NCBI GenBank assembly: GCA_046309775.1
Contig: JBKCOM010000035.1
Location: forward strand, 32,674 to 96,673
Length of the DNA: 64,000 bases
From: JAIXWP01 sp046309775
GTDB lineage: Bacteria; Bacteroidota; Bacteroidia; Flavobacteriales_D; Sanyastnellaceae
Reading direction: 5' to 3'
Below the pieces are notes generated by a model, which saw nothing but the letters and a program-made list of their open reading frames with translations, was not told where the DNA came from and searched no databases. A program made the translations under genes and the position numbers. The stretch's first letter is position 1; each line of letters starts with the position of its first letter. Below are positions 28,101 to 36,374 of the stretch, in pieces.

Positions 28101-28997
28101 ATGATAACACGAGAGGAGATTACTTCTTTTTTAAAGTCATTACAAAAATCAATTTGTGAGGGCTTAGAACAAGAAGACGGGAAGGCACAATTTTCTGAAG
28201 ATCACTGGTTGCACCATCAGGGAGGTGGCGGCATTAGCAGAGTGATCTCACATGGTAATGTATTTGAAAAGGGAGGAGTCAACTTCAGCGCTGTTGAAGG
28301 TGATCTCCCTTCTTTTTTAAGTGCGAAAGTAAATCCTGAAGCCAAGCGTTTTTTTGCAACGGGTGTTTCACTCGTGATGCATCCAAACTCGCCCATGGTG
28401 CCGATAGTGCATATGAATGTGCGCTACTTCGAAACCGATAAAGGTGATTGTTGGTTTGGTGGTGGCATCGACCTAACACCCATTTATGTCAACGATGCTC
28501 AGGCGAAATACTTTCACAACTGCTTGAAAGATACATGTGATGAATTTGATTCATCTTACTACGACAAGTTTAAGGAATGGGCGGACAACTATTTTTATAT
28601 TGGTCACCGCAACGAAACCCGCGGTATTGGCGGAATATTTTATGATTATCTGGTTCCCAATGAAGAGCATTCAAAAGAGTATTATTTCAACTTCATGCAG
28701 CAAGTTGGGAATACTTTTTTGAAGGCGTATCGCCCCATTGTCAATGAAAATAAGTCTTTGCCATACTCCGATCAGCAAAAGCAGTGGCAATTAATTCGCA
28801 GGGGCCGTTACGTTGAATTTAACTTGGTATATGACCGCGGAACACGCTTTGGCCTTGAGACAGGTGGCCGCATCGAGTCTATCTTAATGAGTCTTCCCGA
28901 ACACGCCTCTTGGATTTACAATCATCAACCCAACCCCGGCACCCCAGAGCACCAAACGCTCGAGAAGTTGATGAAAGGCATCGACTGGGTGGGGTAG
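28101..28997 (+). CDS. hemF: Oxygen-dependent coproporphyrinogen III oxidase
   Basis: A 298-residue enzyme of haem synthesis that decarboxylates two propionates of coproporphyrinogen III using O2. Signature regions present: PIVHMNVRYFE, WFGGGIDLTP, HRNETRGIGGIFYDY and the RRGRYVEFNLVYDRGT block, all in the usual order; length fits the family. The dependence on oxygen suggests an aerobic life style. It follows the permease with a two-base gap; the stop is followed by a heptamer-repeat hairpin that may serve as the transcription end. Confidence 0.96.
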   Translation: MITREEITSFLKSLQKSICEGLEQEDGKAQFSEDHWLHHQGGGGISRVISHGNVFEKGGVNFSAVEGDLPSFLSAKVNPEAKRFFATGVSLVMHPNSPMVPIVHMNVRYFETDKGDCWFGGGIDLTPIYVNDAQAKYFHNCLKDTCDEFDSSYYDKFKEWADNYFYIGHRNETRGIGGIFYDYLVPNEEHSKEYYFNFMQQVGNTFLKAYRPIVNENKSLPYSDQQKQWQLIRRGRYVEFNLVYDRGTRFGLETGGRIESILMSLPEHASWIYNHQPNPGTPEHQTLEKLMKGIDWVG

Positions 28998-29000
28998 TGC

Positions 29001-29070
29001 GGAATTCGGAGTTTGGAATTTGGAATTTGGAGTTTGGAATTTCCAATCTCCAATCTCCAATTTCCAAATC
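29001..29070. repeat. Ten heptamer units forming an imperfect inverted repeat
   Basis: The 70 bases divide exactly into ten 7-mers: six of the GGAATTT/GGAGTTT/GGAATTC type, then four of the CCAATCT/CCAATTT type, so the second part is roughly the reverse complement of the first. It lies between the convergent hemF and lolA genes and could fold into a long hairpin. A related heptamer array lies in ftsK at 31821-31874. Confidence 0.8.
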
Positions 29071-29079
29071 CTCCCATCT

Positions 29080-29730
29080 CTATATCCTGTTGTCAACGAC
29101 ATCTACTCCAGGATAGGCGGCTTTGTTGAATTTGAATTCTGTGTCGGGAAACTCAGCGTTCGTTTTGAAATTTTTCACCTTGTATGAAATCTCTGCATTT
29201 TCGCGTGTCTTCACAACAATTTTTGTGGCTTCCATTTTAGACTTAGAGATATACATCACGATTGTGTGGTAAGGCTTATTCTTAGGTTGGTTCGGATACA
29301 AATGAATTTCATAACACGCCTCACCTTCCACAGTAGCGTTGGTATTTTTCATTTCATGCTTGAAGTCTTTTTCCCAAATCGTAAACATTTCTGAAGGGTC
29401 AAAAGCTCCATCTTTGATGTCCTCTAAGTTGTCGATGGTGCAAGAATTACTTTTTTTATCATAACTCCATACCGTAGTACCATCAGAAATGACGGTGTAT
29501 TGAGATAGGTTTAAGTGATACTTATTGCCCTTAATTTTAATACTCCCTTCTTGCTTTTGGTTCACATTCGCTTTTTGATCTTTAAGAGTAGAAGTGAAAT
29601 CAGCGGATATAGATTTCCAACCTTTTGCTTTTGCAGAAAGCTTATCGAGGATTTCTTTTGAAGTTTGTGCAGAAGCGATATTGCTAGCAATAATGAGTGC
29701 TGCACTTAGGATAAACGTCAATTTTTTCAT
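29080..29730 (-). CDS. lolA: LolA-like outer-membrane lipoprotein carrier protein
   Basis: A 216-residue periplasmic protein with a signal peptide (cleavage near ASAQ, about 22). It follows the LolA pattern: an N-terminal LSAKAKGWKSISADF segment, a central YxxDKKSNSCTI stretch and a C-terminal FKFNKAAYPGVDVVD end. LolA shuttles lipoproteins from the LolCDE transporter to the outer membrane. It lies downstream of ftsK on the same strand, as in many Bacteroidota, but has its own perfect -7 box. Confidence 0.88.
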   Translation of the reverse strand: MKKLTFILSAALIIASNIASAQTSKEILDKLSAKAKGWKSISADFTSTLKDQKANVNQKQEGSIKIKGNKYHLNLSQYTVISDGTTVWSYDKKSNSCTIDNLEDIKDGAFDPSEMFTIWEKDFKHEMKNTNATVEGEACYEIHLYPNQPKNKPYHTIVMYISKSKMEATKIVVKTRENAEISYKVKNFKTNAEFPDTEFKFNKAAYPGVDVVDNRI

Positions 29731-29789
29731 TTTGTAAAAATTCTTGTTCCGCGGATTTTCAATAACTGTTCCAAAAACAGATTTGGGGA

Positions 29790-29797
29790 CAAAGTTA
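29790..29797 (-). promoter_or_regulatory. -7 box of lolA
   Basis: TAACTTTG on the minus strand (29797-29790) matches TAnnTTTG. The ATG lies about 60 bases downstream. Confidence 0.45.
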
Positions 29798-29825
29798 TAT
29801 GTTTCGGATTAAAATCCCGTGATAA

Positions 29826-32627
29826 TTAATAGCCGGGATTGTTCATGTTTTTGAGAAATTGCTCTAAACTCACCTCGTCAGAGATAAGCACTTTGCGAGC
29901 TTTGCTGCCTTCAAAAGGCCCGATAATACCCGCCGCTTCGAGCTGATCTACGAGTCTACCTGCACGGTTATATCCGAGTTTTAGCTTGCGTTGAAGCATG
30001 GAAGCCGAACCTTGCTGAGTGCTTACCACTACTCTTGCAGCTTCTTCAAATAGTGAGTCTCTTTCTTCTTCTGAGAAAGACATAGCTTCGCCTCCGCCAT
30101 TTTCGTCGGGTACTTCAGGTAGGATGAATGCGCTGGGGTATCCTTGTTGTGAACCGATAAACTCGGTTATTTCTTCTACTTCTGGTGTGTCTACGAAGCC
30201 ACATTGGATTCGGATAAGATCGTTTCCAGTAGAGTAGAGCATATCACCTCGTCCGATCAATTGGTCGGCACCACCAGCGTCAAGAATAGTGCGCGAGTCT
30301 ATTTTACTTGTCACGCGAAACGCTATTCGCGCAGGGAAGTTTGCTTTGATTGTACCAGTGATAATGTTTACCGAAGGGCGTTGAGTCGCAATTATCAAAT
30401 GTATTCCAATAGCTCTTGCGAGCTGCGCCAGACGGGCGATTGGTGTTTCTACCTCTCGTCCCGCAGTCATTATTAAATCGGCAAATTCATCTACTACGAG
30501 CACAATGTAGGGCAGGTAGCGATGGCCGTTCTCAGGATTCAAACGTCGAGCGATGAATTTTGCATTGTACTCTTTGATATTTCTGCATTGCGCTGTCTTC
30601 AAAAGCTCGTATCGATCGTCCATTTCGATACAGAGAGAATTTAGAGTGCGAACAACTTTGCTCGTATCAGTGATAATCGCTTCTTCGGAGTCAGGAAGTT
30701 TGGCCAAGAAGTGACGCTCTATTTTGTTGAATAGCGTCAATTCCACTTTCTTGGGATCTACCAACACAAATTTGATTTGTGAAGGGTGTTTTTTGTAGAG
30801 CAAAGAAACCAAGATAGCATTTAGCCCCACGGATTTACCTTGTCCAGTAGCACCAGCCATCAAGAGGTGAGGCATTTTGGAAAGGTCAGCTACAAAGTTT
30901 TCATTTGAAATGGTTTTTCCCAGCACAACTGGAAGATCCATATCAGAGTTTTGAAACTTGTCGCTTTTGATTAGCGACTGCATCGATACCACATCAGGTC
31001 TTGAATTGGGGACCTCTATACCAATAGTGCCTTTTCCGGGGATTGGCGCGATGATGCGGATACCTAGGGCTGCAAGGCTCAACGCAATGTCGTCTTCAAG
31101 ATTTTTAATTTTTGAAATGCGCACACCGGGCGCGGGCACTATTTCGTATAGCGTCACCGTCGGACCAATGGTGGCTTTAATTTTATCAATCTCTATTTTA
31201 TAATGATTGAGTGTTTCAACAATTTTATTCTTATTCGCCTCCAGTTCTTCTTTATTGATTTGAGGCACACCCGAGCCATGAGGCTTTAGAAGATCTATCG
31301 GAGGTAGTTCATATCGACTAAGATCCAGCTTTGGGTCATAGGGTCCAAATTCTTTGAGTTTACTTTCCAAATCTTCTTCACTGAGAACATCCTCTTCTTT
31401 TGGCGCTTCTACCTCCATGCCTGCCAACTTTATCACTGGCGCACTGTCGTTTTTAATTTCGGGAATAAAGTCATCGAATTCGGGTTCCTCTGGCTCCTCA
31501 GGCTTTGCAGGACTGATAGCGGCTTCTGGAAATTCGAATTTAATCGAAATGGGTTCGGAGGGGGGGGCGGAATCAGAATGAGAATCAGAATGAGAATGAA
31601 TAGGAGGGGGAGTGAGAGAAAGAGAGGGAGTAGGAGTAGGAGTAGGAGTTGGAGTTGGAGTAGGGGTGATAGGGCGGGAGATGAGGTAGGGCTCGGGCGC
31701 TACTTCATCAGACTCCTCTTCATCTGGAGTAATATTCACAGTAATTGGTGCCGGGCGGTCTTCACGAAAACTATTGGTGAGGGTGCGATAGGTAGGAACA
31801 GCAGTAGAATTCTCAGTTTGCGATTCCGAATTCGAAAGTCCCAATTCTGAATTCTGAATTCCGAATTCTGAATCTTTTCCCCCTGTTCCCTGTTCTTGTT
31901 CTTGTTCTCGTTCCTGTTCTTGTTCTCGTTCTCGTTCCTGTTCTCGTTCCTGTTCTCGTTCTTGTTCCTGTTCTTGTTCCGGTTCTCTTTTCATCCATTC
32001 ACCGATTTGGCTGAATGCGGCTTCCACTTTGTGGTTATGGTTGAAAATCATGTAAGCAAGTGCTACCAGAAAGAGCATCATCAATGTTCCCCACCAACCG
32101 AGATTGAAGGTGGTGTATTCAGTCGCAAAATGGCCATATCCACCCACGAAGCGGTCGTTGCAAGTGATTTCAATTTTTCTATCAAATCCATCTACTCGAT
32201 TGTGAAAAAAGAAGCCTATCAACAATGGAAAATAAAGTGCTCCGAGTATGGAGAGACGTAGACTTTTAAAGAGTGGTAATAATGCTTTTTGAAAGGCGAT
32301 TTTTACTCCGTATAAAAAAAACATGAACGCTATGAAGAATGCACCTACGCCTAAGTATTTGAACATAAAGAAGTGGGCCAAATGAGCACCCGCTTTACCC
32401 ATCCAGTTGCGATAAGGTTCTTGTTCGGAAAAAGACTCCGCACTTGAAGTTCCAAGTATTAAATGTTGATCATGACCACCTGTGAATACATAAGACAAAC
32501 AAGCCAAGAAGAGATAAATAGAGAAGGAGAGCAATAAAAATCCTCCGATTTTTTTCACACGAGGATCTTGCAGAAATGACTTCAGACTGCTTCCGGATGA
32601 ACTTGATTTTTTTGACTTCTCTGCCAC
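29826..32627 (-). CDS. ftsK: DNA translocase FtsK
   Basis: A 933-residue septal DNA pump. Four N-terminal TM helices (about 24-200) anchor it at the division site. A long low-complexity linker (about 210-400) contains Glu-Gln/Glu-Arg repeats, a heptamer-encoded SEFGIQN-like piece and a Thr-Pro repeat. The motor domain follows with Walker A GATGQGKS (592-599) and Walker B VLVVDEFADL. The last about 65 residues are the winged-helix gamma domain that reads KOPS sites. The start is GTG at 32627, preceded by an AAGAAGG ribosome-binding sequence; no ATG fits better. It drives chromosome segregation and dimer resolution with XerCD. Confidence 0.95.
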   Translation of the reverse strand: MAEKSKKSSSSGSSLKSFLQDPRVKKIGGFLLLSFSIYLFLACLSYVFTGGHDQHLILGTSSAESFSEQEPYRNWMGKAGAHLAHFFMFKYLGVGAFFIAFMFFLYGVKIAFQKALLPLFKSLRLSILGALYFPLLIGFFFHNRVDGFDRKIEITCNDRFVGGYGHFATEYTTFNLGWWGTLMMLFLVALAYMIFNHNHKVEAAFSQIGEWMKREPEQEQEQEREQEREQEREREQEQEREQEQEQGTGGKDSEFGIQNSELGLSNSESQTENSTAVPTYRTLTNSFREDRPAPITVNITPDEEESDEVAPEPYLISRPITPTPTPTPTPTPTPSLSLTPPPIHSHSDSHSDSAPPSEPISIKFEFPEAAISPAKPEEPEEPEFDDFIPEIKNDSAPVIKLAGMEVEAPKEEDVLSEEDLESKLKEFGPYDPKLDLSRYELPPIDLLKPHGSGVPQINKEELEANKNKIVETLNHYKIEIDKIKATIGPTVTLYEIVPAPGVRISKIKNLEDDIALSLAALGIRIIAPIPGKGTIGIEVPNSRPDVVSMQSLIKSDKFQNSDMDLPVVLGKTISNENFVADLSKMPHLLMAGATGQGKSVGLNAILVSLLYKKHPSQIKFVLVDPKKVELTLFNKIERHFLAKLPDSEEAIITDTSKVVRTLNSLCIEMDDRYELLKTAQCRNIKEYNAKFIARRLNPENGHRYLPYIVLVVDEFADLIMTAGREVETPIARLAQLARAIGIHLIIATQRPSVNIITGTIKANFPARIAFRVTSKIDSRTILDAGGADQLIGRGDMLYSTGNDLIRIQCGFVDTPEVEEITEFIGSQQGYPSAFILPEVPDENGGGEAMSFSEEERDSLFEEAARVVVSTQQGSASMLQRKLKLGYNRAGRLVDQLEAAGIIGPFEGSKARKVLISDEVSLEQFLKNMNNPGY
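31618..31664. repeat. Thr-Pro coding microsatellite in ftsK
   Basis: Tandem GGAGTA/GGAGTT 6-mers on the plus strand encode a run of about seven Thr-Pro pairs in the FtsK linker. The 6-base period keeps the frame, so copy number can change without breaking the protein. Confidence 0.7.
31821..31874. repeat. Heptamer array inside the ftsK linker
   Basis: Read on the minus strand, GAATTCG/GAATTCA/GAATTGG units repeat every 7 bases over 54 bases and encode DSEFGIQNSELGLSNSES. The units are of the same family as the GGAATTY array at 29001-29070. Because seven is not a multiple of three, the peptide cycles every three units. Confidence 0.75.
31892..31986. repeat. Hexamer microsatellite (Glu-Gln/Glu-Arg) in ftsK
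   Basis: About 16 tandem 6-mers of GTTCTT/GTTCCT/GTTCTC on the plus strand encode alternating Glu-Gln and Glu-Arg pairs in the FtsK linker. Likely variable in copy number between strains. Confidence 0.8.
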
Positions 32628-32674
32628 GTTTGGGTTACCTTCTTAAATTTCGACTTCACGCTTTTTTCCACGAA

Positions 32675-32682
32675 CAAAAGTA
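32675..32682 (-). promoter_or_regulatory. -7 box of ftsK
   Basis: TACTTTTG on the minus strand (32682-32675) matches TAnnTTTG; the GTG start lies 47 bases downstream. Confidence 0.45.
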
Positions 32683-32749
32683 GATTTTCACCAACACTCC
32701 CTACTTCATATCATTTTCTATTATCAACAAAACGATGTGGGGGAAACCT

Positions 32750-32757
32750 TATTTTAG
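32750..32757 (+). promoter_or_regulatory. -7-like box four bases before the AlkD-like start
   Basis: TATTTTAG (32750-32757) is one base from TAnnTTTG; CGAA separates it from the ATG at 32762, predicting a leaderless transcript. This placement favours 32762 over the in-frame ATG at 32735. Confidence 0.4.
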
Positions 32758-32761
32758 CGAA

Positions 32762-33436
32762 ATGGACAAGCACACGGCTTTAAAATCGTTGGTTTCAATT
32801 TTTGAACAGCATTCCAATAGGTTGGAAGCCCCAAAAATGGAGGCTTACATGAAAGGTATAAGTCCTTTTTTGGGAATCAAAAAGCCCATTCGTGCTGCCA
32901 TATCCAAATCGCTTCAAAAAGAAATTATTCAGGATAAAGAAATTGACGCGACTATATTGATCAAATCCTTGTGGCAAAAGCCCTATCGTGAGTTTCATTA
33001 TTTTGCGATGGAGTATGCTGAGAAGAAGAAAATTTATAAGAATAAAGAAAGTATCGAATTGATCGAGTGGTTGATCACCGAAAAATCATGGTGGGATACT
33101 GTCGATTTTTTGGCATCACATCTCGCTGCAAAGTACTTCAAGGAATTTCCCGAGCAAAAGGAAGTCATTATCAATCGCTGGATCGCTTCTGAGAATATGT
33201 GGCTAAATCGTTCCGCTATTATTTTCCAAATATTTTATAAAAAAGAAACGGATCTTGATTTACTGATTAAGGCAATTTTGCAACATCAAGATTCCAAAGA
33301 ATTTTTCATACGCAAGGCCATGGGTTGGGCGCTGCGTCAGTATGCTCACGAGGATCCTCGATTTGTTAAAAATTTTGTTTCTACAAATGAATTTTCTGGT
33401 CTTACAGTCCGAGAGGCATTGAAACATTTGTCATGA
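32762..33436 (+). CDS. AlkD-like DNA alkylation repair protein
   Basis: A 224-residue all-helical HEAT-like repeat protein of the AlkC/AlkD glycosylase superfamily, which removes alkylated bases (N3- and N7-alkyl purines) without base flipping in AlkD. The LGIKKPIRA segment near 38 and the ESIELIEWLITEKSWWDTVD stretch (about 100-118; the WWDTVD with its Asp is the usual catalytic site) match the family. The protein ends in the RKAMGWALRQYA motif. The stop overlaps the next ATG (ATGA), so the two genes are likely coupled, though no shared function is evident. Confidence 0.88.
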   Translation: MDKHTALKSLVSIFEQHSNRLEAPKMEAYMKGISPFLGIKKPIRAAISKSLQKEIIQDKEIDATILIKSLWQKPYREFHYFAMEYAEKKKIYKNKESIELIEWLITEKSWWDTVDFLASHLAAKYFKEFPEQKEVIINRWIASENMWLNRSAIIFQIFYKKETDLDLLIKAILQHQDSKEFFIRKAMGWALRQYAHEDPRFVKNFVSTNEFSGLTVREALKHLS

Positions 33437-34845
33437 AGTTCTTGATGACATATCGTGCTCTAATCCTAATAGCTTCTTTCTTTTTGATTCGGCTTTATGG
33501 CATTCATCATCCGCCGTTGGAGGTAAATCACAATTGGCGTCAAGTAACAGGCTTGATGGTGGCGCGTAGTTATTACGAGGGAACTACTGATTTTGCTCAC
33601 CCAATGATCGATGATATAGGAGTCGGCGAATCAGCTAGCACGGGTGTAGTGGGAATGGAATTTCCGATTTTGAATTACTTATACTCTTCAATAGCGCTGC
33701 TGATAGGCTATGACCACTGGTACGGGCGCTTGATATCTCTTGTCATTGGTTCATTTGGACTTTGGTGGTTCTATCTTTTACTACGAAGGTGGCGTGATGA
33801 AAAAGAGGCTTTCTTAGGAACAACCTTGCTTGCCTGTTCGGTGTGGTTTGCTTTTTCTCGAAAATTCATGCCTGATGTATCAGCCATTTCTCTGGCCATT
33901 GGGGCTTTGTATTATGCCTTACGATATCTCGATACGAGCAGGGTTTTCTTTCTTTTTTCTTATGGCTTGCTTGCTTCTTTATCCTTATTAATAAAAATTC
34001 CTGCTGCTGTAATTTTAGTTTCGATAGTCGCCCTTTTATTCCTGCCATCATTCCCATTGAAATTGAAAATTCGCCTTATTGCATTTTCCGTTGCCCCAGT
34101 CATCTTAGCCTCTTGGTGGTATTTTATTTGGAACGTGAGGTTGTCTCAAGAAAGTGGCATTTGGTACAATTCGGGTGAGTCATTTTCTCAGGGACTAATG
34201 ACCATAAGCTCGAACTTGGCACAAGTGGCCAAGCATGTTTATTTCAGCACCACTATGAGTTACGTGGCCTTTGCTTTATTCTTTGCGGGCTTTGCACTCA
34301 CCGTTTGGAAAAGAGATAGGCTCGCTCTTGTGGTGAGTCTTCTGATACTGATAATCTTTTCGCTTTATGCGATTAAATCAGGACGTCATTTTGTGTTTCA
34401 GCATTATTATATGATTCCGTTGGCCCCGTTGTTTGCTTTATTGGCCGCAAGATTCCTAAGTTCCCTTCGATCGAGTAAAGTCGTTTGGATTTTTCTTTTG
34501 GCCGCATCCATAGAGGGAGTAGCGAATCAGGCACATGATTTTCGTATTCATCGGCACAATTTGTATAAACTTCAATTGGAGGATTTGGCGAGCAAGTACA
34601 TTCCAGAAGGCGAGCTAATCGTGGTGAATGGCGAGGGCAATCCTCAGGAATTATACTTGGCACACCGAAAAGGCTGGGTGTGTAGTTCGTCTCAGTTGTT
34701 GGATACCAATTATCTAAGTCGCGTATTTGAGTCGGGGGCCAAGTTTTTAATTGTAAATAAACATCGTCAAGAGCAAGCTTTGCCATTTCAGCTTATCTAC
34801 TCGAATGAAGATTATTTTTTGTACGAGTTGAATTTTGAGCGTTGA
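33433..34845 (+). CDS. Membrane glycosyltransferase-like protein (PMT/GT39-like)
   Basis: A 470-residue polytopic membrane protein with about ten TM helices followed by a short soluble tail. The first loop carries NHNWRQVTG and EFPILNYLY, and a later segment has the MPDVSAISL pattern. The same landmarks occur in the protein encoded at 57301-58776, so the two belong to one family. They resemble GT-C fold dolichyl/undecaprenyl-phosphate-sugar glycosyltransferases (ArnT/PMT), but the catalytic acidic pair of that class is not clearly identified. Acceptor unknown; a role in surface glycan or protein glycosylation is possible. Confidence 0.65.
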   Translation: MKFLMTYRALILIASFFLIRLYGIHHPPLEVNHNWRQVTGLMVARSYYEGTTDFAHPMIDDIGVGESASTGVVGMEFPILNYLYSSIALLIGYDHWYGRLISLVIGSFGLWWFYLLLRRWRDEKEAFLGTTLLACSVWFAFSRKFMPDVSAISLAIGALYYALRYLDTSRVFFLFSYGLLASLSLLIKIPAAVILVSIVALLFLPSFPLKLKIRLIAFSVAPVILASWWYFIWNVRLSQESGIWYNSGESFSQGLMTISSNLAQVAKHVYFSTTMSYVAFALFFAGFALTVWKRDRLALVVSLLILIIFSLYAIKSGRHFVFQHYYMIPLAPLFALLAARFLSSLRSSKVVWIFLLAASIEGVANQAHDFRIHRHNLYKLQLEDLASKYIPEGELIVVNGEGNPQELYLAHRKGWVCSSSQLLDTNYLSRVFESGAKFLIVNKHRQEQALPFQLIYSNEDYFLYELNFER

Positions 34846-34901
34846 TTATCAGTAAATTGCGTGCTTAGGTGTGTTAATCTTTCTTTTTTTTAACAATGGA
34901 T

Positions 34902-34932
34902 TTTGTAAAAAAGGAAAGAAGTAGTACATTTG
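34902..34932 (+). promoter_or_regulatory. Promoter of rpmG
   Basis: TTTG (34902-34905), a 19-base spacer and TACATTTG (34925-34932) form an ideal Bacteroidota promoter. The rpmG ATG at 34953 is 20 bases after the -7 box. It shows that the 34896 ATG is upstream of the transcription start. Confidence 0.7.
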
Positions 34933-34952
34933 CCCCCCATTTACAAGAAGTT

Positions 34953-35135
34953 ATGGCTAAGAAAGGCAATAGAATTCAGGTGATTATGGAATGCACTGAG
35001 CACAAGACCTCAGGCATGCCCGGCACAAGCCGTTATATCACAACCAAAAACAGAAAGAACACTCCCGATAGATTGGAAATGAAGAAATACAATCCGATCT
35101 TGAAGAAGATGACTGTACATAAAGAAATCAAGTAA
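34953..35135 (+). CDS. rpmG: 50S ribosomal protein L33
   Basis: A 60-residue protein with the classical L33 pattern MAKKGNRIQVIMECTEH and the C-terminal KKYNPILKKMTVHKE. It lacks the paired CxxC zinc motifs (C- form). A longer in-frame reading from 34896 passes through the promoter and is rejected. The usual upstream neighbour rpmB (L28) is absent; the promoter directly precedes rpmG. The DUF4295 gene follows after 12 bases. Confidence 0.97.
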   Translation: MAKKGNRIQVIMECTEHKTSGMPGTSRYITTKNRKNTPDRLEMKKYNPILKKMTVHKEIK

Positions 35136-35147
35136 TAAAGACGTACC

Positions 35148-35303
35148 ATGGCTAAGAAGGTAGTTGCAACCCTGCAGACCGGAGGTGGTAAGAACCACAC
35201 AAAGGTGATCAAGATGGTGAAGTCGCCCAAATCAGGCGCTTACACTTTCAAGGAAGAAATTGTACACAACGATAAAATCGCTGAGTGGTTTGCTAAAGGC
35301 TAA
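35148..35303 (+). CDS. DUF4295 small basic protein
   Basis: A 51-residue Lys-rich protein that starts MAKKVVATLQTGGG and ends EWFAKG. DUF4295 proteins are restricted to Bacteroidota and almost always follow rpmG; a ribosome-associated role is assumed from that context but not shown. It ends before a strong terminator, so rpmG and this gene form a two-gene unit separate from ftsY. Confidence 0.93.
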   Translation: MAKKVVATLQTGGGKNHTKVIKMVKSPKSGAYTFKEEIVHNDKIAEWFAKG

Positions 35304-35335
35304 TCACTGAGGAGAAGATATTGAATGATACAAAA

Positions 35336-35366
35336 CCCTCCCGTCATCGACGAGGAGGGTTTTTTT
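35336..35366 (+). terminator. Terminator of the rpmG-DUF4295 unit
   Basis: CCCTCC (35336-35341) with GGAGGG (35354-35359) and inner CGTC/GACG form a stem with one bulged A, followed by seven or more T. Confidence 0.9.
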
Positions 35367-35373
35367 ATATGCT

Positions 35374-35381
35374 TATCTTTG
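35374..35381 (+). promoter_or_regulatory. -7 box of ftsY-rimO
   Basis: TATCTTTG (35374-35381) is a perfect box directly after the terminator; the ftsY ATG is 21 bases downstream. Confidence 0.6.
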
Positions 35382-35402
35382 CACACTAGATATCAATAGA
35401 TC

Positions 35403-36374
35403 ATGAATTTTTTCAAAAAGCTGTTCTCCTCTGAGAAAAAAGAAAGTCTCAATCAAGGCCTGGAGAAAACACGCACAGGTTTTTTCTCCAAACTTGCGAA
35501 AGTCATTGCGGGAAAGAGCAGAGTAGACGATGAGGTGTTGGACAATTTGGAAGAATTGCTCATCAGCTCAGACGTGGGAGTGGAGACTACTATCAAGATT
35601 ATTAAGAAGATCGAAGAGCGCGTGTCACGTGATAAATACATGGGCACCGATGAGTTGAACAACATACTTAAAGAGGAAATTTCAAATTTGCTTTCTTCCC
35701 ATGAAGGCGAAGAGAGTGCAGATGTTTTTATTCCAAAGGTTCAAGGTCCTTATGTGATAATGGTGGTAGGTGTGAATGGTGTTGGAAAGACTACTACCAT
35801 AGGCAAGCTTGCGCATCAATTGAAATCACAGGGAAAGAATGTGATGTTGGGCGCGGCAGATACGTTCCGTGCGGCTGCGGTAGATCAATTGAAAATATGG
35901 AGTGAGCGCGCCAATGTGCCGATTGTATCACAAGGAATGGGAGCCGACCCTGCTTCCGTGGCTTTCGATACACTACAAAGCGCAGTGGCTCAAAATATGG
36001 ACGTGGTGCTTATCGATACAGCAGGCCGTCTTCACAATAAAGTAGGCTTGATGAATGAGCTCACAAAAATCAAGAGAGTGATGCAAAAAGTAGTTCCAGA
36101 CGCACCTCATGAGGTACTTCTGGTTTTAGATGGAAGCACTGGTCAGAATGCATTCGAACAAGCTAAACAATTCACTGCGGCTACTGACGTAAACGCATTG
36201 GCAATCACAAAAATCGATGGAACAGCTAAAGGTGGCGTTGTGATTGGTATTTCAGATCAGTTCAGTATCCCCGTAAAATATATCGGTGTCGGCGAAAAAA
36301 TCGGAGACCTTCAAGTGTTCAATCGATTTGAATTCGTTGATTCTTTATTCAATCAAGGTAATCCCACTGTATAA
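35403..36374 (+). CDS. ftsY: Signal recognition particle receptor FtsY
   Basis: A 323-residue SRP GTPase. The N-terminal helical domain is short (no long acidic A-domain, as usual in this phylum). G1 is GVNGVGKT (123-130), then ADTFRAAAVDQL, G3 DTAGRLHNK, G4 TKIDGTAKGG and the closing GVGEKIGDLQVF. It receives SRP-ribosome complexes at the membrane and hands them to SecYEG. The stop is immediately followed by the rimO ATG, so the two are co-translated from one message. Confidence 0.97.
   Translation: MNFFKKLFSSEKKESLNQGLEKTRTGFFSKLAKVIAGKSRVDDEVLDNLEELLISSDVGVETTIKIIKKIEERVSRDKYMGTDELNNILKEEISNLLSSHEGEESADVFIPKVQGPYVIMVVGVNGVGKTTTIGKLAHQLKSQGKNVMLGAADTFRAAAVDQLKIWSERANVPIVSQGMGADPASVAFDTLQSAVAQNMDVVLIDTAGRLHNKVGLMNELTKIKRVMQKVVPDAPHEVLLVLDGSTGQNAFEQAKQFTAATDVNALAITKIDGTAKGGVVIGISDQFSIPVKYIGVGEKIGDLQVFNRFEFVDSLFNQGNPTV

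Noticed and set aside
31892..31986. CRISPR-like repetitive block
   Set aside because: The unit is only six bases with no unique spacers, and it codes for the FtsK linker.
31896..32261. Plus-strand 121-codon frame rich in Phe/Leu/Ser
   Set aside because: It is the antisense of the Glu-Gln repeats of ftsK; the composition comes from the microsatellite.
34896..34952. Longer N-terminus of L33
   Set aside because: It would be upstream of the predicted transcription start and adds 19 residues foreign to the family.
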